Assembly (NCBI GenBank): GCA_022703195.1
Contig: JAKLEF010000148.1
Span: 1-5,490, forward strand
Direction of reading: 5' to 3'
Source of the DNA: Candidatus Fermentibacterota bacterium
GTDB taxonomy: Bacteria; Fermentibacterota; Fermentibacteria; Fermentibacterales; Fermentibacteraceae
DNA: 5,490 nt
The notes under the pieces were generated by a model. That model searched no databases. It saw only the letters and a list, made by a program, of their open reading frames with translations, and was not told where the DNA came from. Below, piece after piece: positions 1 through 4,709 of this stretch (positions are counted from its first letter, which is position 1; each line of letters starts with the position of its first letter). Position numbers and translations under genes: made by a program.

Positions 1-260
1 CTGCCGCTCATGGCCCGCTCGAACCTGGTCCCTGCTTCGGCCAGGCTGTCGAGGCTGGGGGTCGTCTCCCTCTCGTACCCGTAGCAGCTCAGGTGATCGG
101 CCCTGGTCGTGTCGAGAAGGATCAGGAGGATGTTCGGCCTGGCTTCCCTTCCGCAACCCGCGATGAGGAGCAGGATCGCCAGGGCGAGCAGAAGATCACA
201 TGCACGCAACAGGCTCGCAGTTCGGAAAAGTCCTGCACGTTCCGGCCCGGTCTGGTCCAT
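1..260 (-). CDS. Sulfatase-family lipoprotein, N-terminal part (cut by window edge)
   Basis: The visible 86 residues are the start of an alkaline-phosphatase-superfamily sulfatase, which hydrolyses sulfate (or related phosphate) esters outside the cytoplasm. Residues 20-35 form a hydrophobic signal segment ending in a good lipobox, I-A-G-C, with Cys36 as lipidation site. The mature protein opens with RPNILLILLDTTRADHLSCY (residues 41-60), matching the sulfatase N-terminal strand; Asp50 is the expected metal ligand. GY then leads to the typical TPSLDSLAEAGTRFERA stretch. The catalytic C/S-x-P-x-R site would lie just past the window, so activity and sulfatase class cannot be judged. The ATG at 258-260 is supported by GGGAG at 265-269. 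A good promoter lies upstream, so it is probably transcribed separately from the lipoprotein operon. A phosphoglycerol or phosphoethanolamine transferase relative remains possible. Confidence 0.87.
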   Translation of the reverse strand, partial: MDQTGPERAGLFRTASLLRACDLLLALAILLLIAGCGREARPNILLILLDTTRADHLSCYGYERETTPSLDSLAEAGTRFERAMSG

Positions 261-326
261 CGTTCTCCCGGTGGGTTCGGGCGGTTCGCAGTCGGAAGAC
301 TCCACATCCGCGGGTTCGCCCGGACG

Positions 327-356
327 TTTATACCGGCGCCTTCCCCAGGGGGTCAA
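327..356 (-). promoter_or_regulatory. Sigma-70-like promoter for the sulfatase gene
   Basis: Read on the minus strand there is TTGACC (351-356), an 18-bp spacer, and TATAAA (327-332). Both boxes match the sigma-70 consensus at 5 of 6 positions. A start site near 320 would leave about 60 bases of leader before the sulfatase ATG at 260. No operator palindrome overlapping the boxes was seen. Confidence 0.65.
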
Positions 357-468
357 CGATTCTCCGACCGGCAGAGGACCCGAGGACATGACAGGATTCG
401 CCCGGGCGGATCATCCCCCAAGTGGACAACCCATGGGGAGACTCACCCGATCCCGGGGCCACCCGGAT

Positions 469-1092
469 TCAGCGGGACCAGCTGCCGATTCCCTTGAGCT
501 CGGTCCAGCAGAAAGGGGCTGCCGGATCGGAGTAGTCCCACCATTTCCAGATGTGGAAGATCCCTGCGGAATCCGGCCTGAGGAGGAACTCCTGCATTCC
601 ATAGGCTGACAGCGAGTCGGCTGGGACCAGAGACGGATAGATGACCAGATTGAAGCCTCTCGAGAGCTGCCAGGTCGTGCCGGTGGAATCCCCGGACCAG
701 AGAGATTCGGAACTGCCTACCAGAGACAACTCGACGAGGTCCACCGATTCGAACATGGCTTCTGTTATCGCCAGCTCGACATCGACACCCCAGCAGCTGT
801 CGAGCAGGCCGTCTCCGTCATAGTCGGCCCAGAACTCCTCGGGCATGAAGAACTCGAAGTCCTCGGAGAAGCATTCGGAGTAGAGATCGACATCTCTGGT
901 ACGATATGAATACTGCAGGTTCGCCAGCACCATCCAGGCGCTGTCGGGATTCTGGTAATACATGATTGGGTCAGGATCTGGGTCATCCGTCAGTGGATTC
1001 CAGCCGCAGGCCAACATTGAACAGCAGCATGCCATCAACATCGACCTGTCAATAAATGCTCTTCTCTGCAACGCGGGATGACACAACCACAT
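469..1092 (-). CDS. Lipoprotein with predicted NTF2-like fold and a calcium-loop motif
   Basis: A 207-residue exported protein of unknown specific function. The ATG at 1090-1092 is chosen because GGAG (1102-1105) sits 9 bases upstream and it lies after the upstream gene's stop; the frame stays open further upstream into that gene. Residues 11-28 are basic then hydrophobic and Cys-rich, ending in M-L-A-C, so Cys29 is a plausible but weak lipidation site. An Asp/Pro-rich linker follows. Residues 50-83 (NPDSAWMVLANLQYSYRTRD, then YSECFSEDFEFF) resemble the helix-plus-strand opening of SnoaL/NTF2-like domains, and the end (IWKWWDYSDP, then FCWTELK) resembles the closing strand of similar lipoproteins; this is recognition by eye. 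Inside is DYDGDGLLD (90-98), a DxDxDGxxD pattern as in EF-hand or dockerin calcium loops. It follows the propeller gene by 40 bases and is probably co-transcribed. Confidence 0.75.
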   Translation of the reverse strand: MWLCHPALQRRAFIDRSMLMACCCSMLACGWNPLTDDPDPDPIMYYQNPDSAWMVLANLQYSYRTRDVDLYSECFSEDFEFFMPEEFWADYDGDGLLDSCWGVDVELAITEAMFESVDLVELSLVGSSESLWSGDSTGTTWQLSRGFNLVIYPSLVPADSLSAYGMQEFLLRPDSAGIFHIWKWWDYSDPAAPFCWTELKGIGSWSR

Positions 1093-1116
1093 CGGTACAC
1101 GCTCCGTGATCCGGAC

Positions 1117-1130
1117 CGCCTGAACAGGCG
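1117..1130 (-). other. Small hairpin between the two lipoprotein genes
   Basis: CGCCTGTTCAGGCG is a perfect inverted repeat starting two bases after the propeller gene's TAG. It can form a five-pair stem with a GTTC loop. No T-run follows, so it is not an intrinsic terminator. It could stabilise the upstream message end or slow ribosome entry to the next gene, but chance is also possible. Confidence 0.35.
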
Positions 1131-1132
1131 AT

Positions 1133-2248
1133 CTACTCCTCCGCGACGAGCTCCAGCCGATAGACCAGAGGGTACCGGTCCGGTTGGGATGGACGGGCCA
1201 GACAGCCATCTGCGCTGATCTTCAGATTCCATGTGTAGTAACCCTGCCACTGTGGTGGAGAGAAAACAGCGGTGAACAGGTCTTCCCCGTCCAGCGTCAT
1301 CACATCATAGACGATCTCCCGATAACCGCCCCGCTTCACCCAGACCCTGTCCAGGCCGTCCACCTGAATCTCGGAGATCGCAGGGAGGAATTCTTCAGGC
1401 TGCCAGTTGAAGCCATCCAGGGTTCCCATGCCGTTCAGATACCTCTGTCTGGCATGCTCCATCTCGTCGGAGAGCTGCTCGTCGCTCTTCCTGACCGGTT
1501 CATAGTCGCGTTCGATTGAGGCGAGAAGCTGCCCGGTCTGATCGAATCGGGAGATCCTCCATTCGTCGGTCGATCTGTCCGACACGAGGATCGACCCATC
1601 CGGTGCAGTCGTGAAAACCATCGCTGTGCTTCTCTGCCATGCGAAGTCAGGGTCGAATGGTGCGGATCTCCTCGTTATGGTCGCAGTACTGTCGCCGTTC
1701 AACAGAAGAATTGTGTTGGAAATCGAATCCCCGGCAGCGGACAGAATGTCGAAACTCGCGACGAAGGAAGTATCCGACAGAGGATAGACCTTGTAGGGGC
1801 CGAGTCGGTTCGATTCGTTGAAGAGCTGTTCATCGAGGAGGTTCATCCGGTTGTCGTAGAGGCATATCTTCCTCTCTTCCTGCCCGAAGATCATGAATCC
1901 ACCGCCCGGCAATGTCTTCAGGAATGTCGGGGTGTTGAACTCTCCCGGGCCCTGGCCCTGGATGGAGACAGAGCTGCAGAACTCACCGGTGGCATCGAAG
2001 AAGCTTACTCTGCATTTCACTCCGTCGAGTACTACGATCCCGCCGTCAGATGTGAAGTCGGCTGATGTCGCATCACCGAAGACATAGCAGGAATCACCCG
2101 ACTCCATTCCGATCGAATCCACTGCAACAAGCCTGTATGTTGTGATTCCACGGCTTCCCGGGAGTGTTCCCGTTGTCGATGATCCACCCTGGCAACTGAT
2201 GCAGCAGGCTGCAGCACAGAGGCCCGCGACTCCCGTGAGCGCCTTCAA
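1133..2248 (-). CDS. 6-bladed beta-propeller lipoprotein
   Basis: A 371-residue exported protein. The signal segment (residues 4-18, LTGVAGLCAAACCIS) is followed by Cys19, a lipoprotein-like site with Cys rather than Leu at -3. The mature part is strand-rich with repeated blade-like units such as GGIVVLDGVKCRVSFFDATG (69-88), DGSILVSDRSTDEWRISRFD (217-236) and DGLDRVWVKRGG (297-308). G-Q-G-P-G-E-F (98-104) is the hallmark turn of the 6-bladed propeller family common in Bacteroidetes and related phyla. A charged helical insertion (about 247-275, ERDYEPVRKSDEQL onward) is also usual there. The family is mostly uncharacterised; propellers typically bind ligands or proteins, and no catalytic residues can be assigned. 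It starts with TTG, supported by a strong Shine-Dalgarno. It is first in a two-gene unit with the NTF2-like lipoprotein. Confidence 0.85.
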   Translation of the reverse strand: MKALTGVAGLCAAACCISCQGGSSTTGTLPGSRGITTYRLVAVDSIGMESGDSCYVFGDATSADFTSDGGIVVLDGVKCRVSFFDATGEFCSSVSIQGQGPGEFNTPTFLKTLPGGGFMIFGQEERKICLYDNRMNLLDEQLFNESNRLGPYKVYPLSDTSFVASFDILSAAGDSISNTILLLNGDSTATITRRSAPFDPDFAWQRSTAMVFTTAPDGSILVSDRSTDEWRISRFDQTGQLLASIERDYEPVRKSDEQLSDEMEHARQRYLNGMGTLDGFNWQPEEFLPAISEIQVDGLDRVWVKRGGYREIVYDVMTLDGEDLFTAVFSPPQWQGYYTWNLKISADGCLARPSQPDRYPLVYRLELVAEE

Positions 2249-2259
2249 CGAGCACCTCC
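2246..2259 (-). promoter_or_regulatory. Ribosome binding site that fixes a TTG start
   Basis: The minus strand reads GGAGGT (2254-2259), five bases, then TTG (2246-2248). This near-perfect Shine-Dalgarno directly before a signal peptide (M-K-A-L-T-G-V) decides the start of the propeller gene despite the rare initiation codon. Confidence 0.8.
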
Positions 2260-2278
2260 GGACAGGGAATTTATTCCG

Positions 2279-2308
2279 ATACTACATTACAGAAGCTGCG
2301 GATGTCCG
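2279..2308 (-). promoter_or_regulatory. Possible promoter of the lipoprotein operon
   Basis: The minus strand shows CGGACA (2303-2308), an 18-bp spacer and TAGTAT (2279-2284), each matching sigma-70 consensus at 4 of 6 positions. The leader to the TTG start would be about 25 bases. A TTGACT further upstream (2359-2364) lacks a good partner at normal spacing. Some promoter is expected here because the gene upstream is separated by more than 500 bases and a terminator. Confidence 0.35.
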
Positions 2309-2401
2309 TCCAGAATCCACGACTCATGCCCGTATCTTTGAGTTGCCGGATGAACGTGAGTCAAGTTCGCGATAACTCCCGGTCCGGTCCTCTCGCGTCA
2401 T

Positions 2402-2426
2402 ATCAATTCCGCGCAGCGGAATTGAT
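2402..2426. repeat. Hairpin II of module A
   Basis: ATCAATTCCGC (2402-2412) and GCGGAATTGAT (2416-2426) are perfect 11-bp complements around a GCA loop. No T-run on either side marks it as a terminator. It is the counterpart of the hairpin at 2718-2745, with two compensatory pair changes. Confidence 0.8.
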
Positions 2427-2441
2427 GGGTAGCACAACAGT

Positions 2442-2460
2442 GATTTCCCGAAGGGAAATC
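2442..2460. repeat. Additional hairpin in module A
   Basis: GATTTCCC (2442-2449) pairs perfectly with GGGAAATC (2453-2460) around a GAA loop. The ATTTCC core resembles the hairpin II arms, so it may be a shortened copy of the same class. Confidence 0.75.
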
Positions 2461-2509
2461 GCGAGTGCGCGTGACACCGCATTCCGGCTTGAGAGAGAGC
2501 TATTGGACC

Positions 2510-2548
2510 TTCGGGCGCGTCTGGAGCAGTACGTTCCGGCCCTCTCGC
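2510..2548. repeat. 39-bp direct repeat, copy 1 (module B)
   Basis: It begins TTCGGGCGCGTCTGGAG and ends ACGTTCCGGCCCTCTCGC. It matches 2631-2669 at 38 of 39 positions (C at 2527 versus A at 2648). The 82-base gap to the next copy contains a matching hairpin and further shared sequence, so this is part of a larger module and not a CRISPR repeat. Confidence 0.9.
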
Positions 2549-2586
2549 GATCCGCCGATCCTAATTATCTCAGTTTGGCGGATCGC
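2547..2586. repeat. Hairpin I of module B
   Basis: GCGATCCGCC (2547-2556) pairs perfectly with GGCGGATCGC (2577-2586) around a 20-base AT-richer loop (2557-2576). The left arm overlaps the last two bases of the 39-bp repeat. Compare 2668-2707. Confidence 0.85.
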
Positions 2587-2630
2587 TGCCGGGCCTCGTC
2601 ATTTCCGCCGACGCGCATGCTTGTAAGCCT

Positions 2631-2669
2631 TTCGGGCGCGTCTGGAGAAGTACGTTCCGGCCCTCTCGC
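2631..2669. repeat. 39-bp direct repeat, copy 2 (module C)
   Basis: Second copy of the module-opening repeat, 121 bases after copy 1 with a single substitution. GACGCGC (2610-2616) just before it is complementary to GCGCGTC (2636-2642) inside it, a possible alternative pairing across the module boundary. Confidence 0.9.
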
Positions 2670-2707
2670 TGCCCGCCTATCGGGTTCTCGGGATGATGGC
2701 GGGCAGC
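2668..2707. repeat. Hairpin I of module C
   Basis: GCTGCCCGCC (2668-2677) pairs perfectly with GGCGGGCAGC (2698-2707) around a 20-base loop (2678-2697). Relative to module B, three adjacent stem pairs differ (G:C to T:A, A:T to G:C, T:A to C:G), all keeping Watson-Crick pairing, while the loop differs widely. Confidence 0.85.
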
Positions 2708-2714
2708 TGTCGGG

Positions 2715-2748
2715 CCTCTTCATTTCTGCGTCCGCAGAAATGAAGGGG
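2715..2748. repeat. Hairpin II of module C
   Basis: CTTCATTTCTGCG (2718-2730) is perfectly complementary to CGCAGAAATGAAG (2733-2745). The stem can extend outward to 2715 and 2748 with one T-G pair, giving about 15 pairs around a four-base loop. It lacks a T-run on either strand, so it is not an obvious terminator. Confidence 0.85.
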
Positions 2749-2767
2749 TTGCGGCGGCAGGGAACCG
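2747..2767 (-). repeat. Imperfect echo of the tRNA 3' end
   Basis: Forward-strand GGTTGCGGCGGCAGG (2747-2761) matches the tRNA 3' end GGTTGCGGGGGCAGG (2825-2839) at 14 of 15 positions. After a four-base gap the match continues with GAACC (2763-2767). This looks like a tRNA fragment or old attachment-site remnant, but the segment is G-rich and GGCAGGAT-like words recur nearby, so chance is a real alternative. Confidence 0.35.
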
Positions 2768-2785
2768 TGGATCCTGCCCCCATGC

Positions 2786-2818
2786 AAAGAAAAGCCCCCG
2801 GCAGGATCTGCCGGGGGC
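2786..2818 (-). terminator. Intrinsic terminator of the tRNA gene
   Basis: On the minus strand an 11-bp perfect stem, GCCCCCGGCAG with CTGCCGGGGGC (arms 2808-2818 and 2794-2804), closes a three-base loop and is followed by TTTTCTTT (2786-2793). It starts five bases after the encoded CCA. No terminator was seen between the upstream four-gene train and the tRNA, so it may end that transcript too. Confidence 0.93.
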
Positions 2819-2823
2819 AAAAC

Positions 2824-2900
<77 letters not shown>

Positions 2901-2912
2901 ATCGTGACGCCG

Positions 2913-2940
2913 AATATAGGGATATTCCGCTCGGAGTCAA
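2913..2940 (-). promoter_or_regulatory. Strong promoter of the initiator tRNA
   Basis: TTGACT (2935-2940), a 16-bp spacer and TATATT (2913-2918) on the minus strand lie 12 bases before the mature tRNA 5' end. The CGGCG after the -10 box resembles the GC-rich discriminator of growth-rate-controlled stable-RNA promoters; control by ppGpp is inference. Confidence 0.8.
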
Positions 2941-2964
2941 CCGGAGCCGGGCTTCGCACGGACC

Positions 2965-3318
2965 CTAGGGCTCGGGGATCCTGCCCTTCTCGAGAGCGTC
3001 GGCGAAGTAGTACCAGAAGAAGTAGACCACGTCGCTGTCGTCGAAGCAGTCGATCAGCTCGGCGTGCATGATCGAGTCGATGCGGGCCTCGACCGAGGGG
3101 TCGGATGCGCGGGCGGAGGCGAGCATCCTGGAGACGGGGCCGCAGTCACCGGGGGATTCGATGGCGTCGAAGGCGGCGAGCACTGAATCGGGGAGCACGC
3201 TGCGGAAGGTGTCTAGCCGCCGCTGCCTGCCTTCGGCCCTGCTCCCGGGGCCGCACCCGGAGAACACGACCAGCGCCCCGATGAATGAGGACAGAACCGC
3301 GGCGCGGGCTCCCGTCAC
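2965..3318 (-). CDS. Small lipoprotein of unknown function
   Basis: A 117-residue protein, last in the four-gene train. The GTG start (3316-3318) overlaps the PorV-like gene's TGA as GTGA, so translation is probably by coupled re-initiation; no strong Shine-Dalgarno is visible. Residues 5-21 are hydrophobic and end in F-S-G-C, with Cys22 as likely lipidation site. The mature part is short, mostly helical-looking and acidic: a basic GRQRRLDTF segment, then LPDSVLAAFDAIESPGDCGP (about 42-61), a helix-like middle and an aromatic DVVYFFWYYFADALEKG near the end. Two further Cys residues (59 and 91) could form a disulfide outside the cytoplasm. I recognise no family. The position suggests a partner of the barrel protein, but that is only contextual. 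Confidence 0.75.
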   Translation of the reverse strand: MTGARAAVLSSFIGALVVFSGCGPGSRAEGRQRRLDTFRSVLPDSVLAAFDAIESPGDCGPVSRMLASARASDPSVEARIDSIMHAELIDCFDDSDVVYFFWYYFADALEKGRIPEP

Positions 3319-4238
3319 AGAATGTAGCCCAGCGAGATCCTGTGGACGGTGCCGAGGTCGGCGAACGGCTTGAAGCAGTAGTCGAGGGCGAAGCGGTCGA
3401 AGGAGGTGCCCGCGCCGAAGGCCATACCGTCCACGAATCCGCCGCCGGCCTCCTCAGAGGCGTCCATGTCCCTGAGGTTGCCGCCGACCCTGAGGCTCAG
3501 CATGTCGAGCACGGCATACTCAACGCCGAGGGCCGCGTTGGGGTCGCCGTTCACGGGATACGTCGCCTCGGCAGATACGAGGATGCCGGGGTCTTCGATG
3601 CTGTAGCTGCCTCCGGCGGCGATCTCGGTCGGGACGGGGTCGTTGTCGCGGTAGAACGCCTTGGTCTGGATGCCGGCGTTCCTGACCACGAGCGCGGCCG
3701 TGAGGGGGCTGTCGCCGCCCGGCCTCCAGGTGGCGCCGGCGTCGACGAAGAATGCGTTGCCGCTGTACTCGTCGATGCTGGAGTACACGAACTTGCCCGT
3801 TACTCCCGCGTTGATCGACGGGGTGAGGATCCGGGCGTACGTGGCGGCCAGGGCCACGCTGCTGGACGAGAACTGCTCGCCCGTTCCCAGAGGGTCCTCC
3901 ATCGTGGTGCGGTCGAACGAGCCGCCGTAGAAGTAGTTGGCGGAAACGCCTATAGCATCTACCTCACCGGGGTTGACCCACCCCGCGAAGCCGCCCTGCA
4001 TGTCGAGGAAATAGCCGGTGTAATGGGTGGTGAGGGCCTGCGAGGCGACCGAGGCCGCCGAGGCCGGGTTCCAGTAGAGGGAGACCGGATCGCCCGTCAC
4101 GGCGCAGAAGGCCCCGCCCATGGCGGCTGCCCGGGCGCCCACGGGGATCCTGAGGAACGCGAAGCCTGCCGTGTCGGCCGCCGACGCGACGCCCGCCGCC
4201 AGCACAGCCGCAGAGAGAACGATGCCTGCCTTCTTCAT
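3315..4238 (-). CDS. PorV/PorQ-family outer-membrane beta-barrel protein
   Basis: A 307-residue protein with a clear signal peptide (K2-K3, hydrophobic 5-17, A-S-A cleavage near residue 20). The mature N-terminus holds the family signature FLRIPVGARAAAMGG (28-42), then AFCAVTGDPVSLYWNPA (43-59), matching the G-A-R-x-x-x-M-G-G...Y-W-N-P-A pattern of PorV/PorQ and UPF0164 proteins. The rest is alternating, Gly- and aromatic-rich sequence typical of a FadL-like outer-membrane barrel, including YFYGGSFDRTT and a closing strand HRISLGYIL. In Bacteroidetes PorV shuttles type IX secretion substrates; in other phyla many paralogues have no known cargo, and nothing here shows a type IX system. Its ATG directly follows the upstream gene's TAG, with a G-rich Shine-Dalgarno-like run about 10 bases upstream; its TGA overlaps the next gene. 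Confidence 0.9.
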   Translation of the reverse strand: MKKAGIVLSAAVLAAGVASAADTAGFAFLRIPVGARAAAMGGAFCAVTGDPVSLYWNPASAASVASQALTTHYTGYFLDMQGGFAGWVNPGEVDAIGVSANYFYGGSFDRTTMEDPLGTGEQFSSSSVALAATYARILTPSINAGVTGKFVYSSIDEYSGNAFFVDAGATWRPGGDSPLTAALVVRNAGIQTKAFYRDNDPVPTEIAAGGSYSIEDPGILVSAEATYPVNGDPNAALGVEYAVLDMLSLRVGGNLRDMDASEEAGGGFVDGMAFGAGTSFDRFALDYCFKPFADLGTVHRISLGYIL

Positions 4239-4709
4239 CTATTGAACCCCCGTTGAATCCTGCTCCGCCGGAACATCATCAGCCGGTTCCGGAAGGTCAA
4301 CGACCGAAACCGCGTACATCACCACCACGCTGTCGCGGTCGGCATTGTGGATCATGTCGGTGGCGCACACGATCATTCTCCTGACTGTAGCAGCCAGGGG
4401 AGCGTCCAGTTCCAGCACCGGGAAGTCGTCGGGGAAGGAGTCGCTCACCGACCAGCCGTTCCCCTCCACCACGAGGGACAGATCGAGCACGTTCTCCCCG
4501 CCCATGGCCATGAAGAACCCCCTGTCGGCGAGCGGGTTCATCATCACGTCCAGGGTGCAGGGCTCGAGGATCGAGACCTCGAGCGGGGCCATGAAGATCC
4601 CCCGGTAGCCCGTCGAGGCGAGCCGGTCGAGGAACACGAGCGCCTCGGCCCCCAGGTCGGAGGAGGCCGCGGCAGGGGCGATCACCGCGGCGAGAAGCAG
4701 GGCTCTCAT
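4239..4709 (-). CDS. Secreted protein of unknown function
   Basis: A 156-residue protein starting at ATG 4707-4709, overlapping the permease stop as TGATG with AAGGA just upstream; the longer open frame beyond it only shadows the permease. MRALLLAAVIAPAAA is a short signal peptide with cleavage likely after A15. The mature protein looks strand-rich: STGYRGIFMAPLEVSILEPC (32-51), DVMMNPLADRGFFMAMGGEN (54-73), a conserved-looking GWSVSDSFPDD (85-95), and VVVMYAVSVVDLPE near the end, then an acidic Pro-rich tail. It has Cys at 51 and 115. I recognise no family. Sitting between a sugar permease and an outer-membrane barrel, it is probably periplasmic or surface-associated. It does not look like a solute-binding protein, being far too short. 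Confidence 0.82.
   Translation of the reverse strand: MRALLLAAVIAPAAASSDLGAEALVFLDRLASTGYRGIFMAPLEVSILEPCTLDVMMNPLADRGFFMAMGGENVLDLSLVVEGNGWSVSDSFPDDFPVLELDAPLAATVRRMIVCATDMIHNADRDSVVVMYAVSVVDLPEPADDVPAEQDSTGVQ

Larger units (their letters stand above)
2383..2750. repeat. Non-coding array of hairpin-bearing repeat modules
   Basis: This occupies most of the 575-base gap between the propeller gene and the tRNA. Three related modules can be seen. Module A (about 2383-2509) is degenerate; B (2510-2630) and C (2631 to about 2750) align in exact 121-base register. B and C each begin with a 39-bp repeat, followed by a 10-bp stem with a 20-base loop (hairpin I). All three carry cctc, a short stretch, then tcat at the site of hairpin II; A shares the repeat's end as TCCGGTCCTCTCGCG (2383-2397, one mismatch to 2535-2549). 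Five strong hairpins fall within about 350 bases. No convincing coding sequence crosses it: a forward frame spanning it ends in antisense tRNA. It could be a structured RNA, or a REP/REPIN-like or MITE-like element; I do not recognise a named family. Confidence 0.75.

Noticed and set aside
453..466. GC hairpin after the NTF2-like lipoprotein gene as its terminator
   Set aside because: CCGGG and CCCGG can pair around a four-base loop, but no T-run follows on the minus strand, so I cannot support a terminator call.
93..609. Forward-strand open frames of 134 and 166 residues
   Set aside because: They run antisense to the sulfatase start, its promoter and the lipoprotein end, and show Arg/Pro/Ser-rich shadow composition with no recognisable domain.
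1093..1209. 39-residue extension of the NTF2-like lipoprotein to an ATG at 1209
   Set aside because: It overlaps the end of the propeller gene and puts the signal peptide far from the N-terminus; the ATG at 1092 has a Shine-Dalgarno.
2510..2669. CRISPR array suggested by the 39-bp repeats
   Set aside because: Only two copies, and the 82-base interval contains conserved paired stems and further shared sequence, unlike unique spacers; no cas gene is visible.
2402..2748. Integron attC sites or a chain of terminators
   Set aside because: No RYYYAAC/GTTRRRY core pairs were found at the hairpin ends, and none of these hairpins has the T-run of an intrinsic terminator.
3285..4256. 323-residue forward-strand open frame
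   Set aside because: It lies antisense to the PorV-like gene, which has a clear signal peptide and family motif; high GC creates such long shadows.
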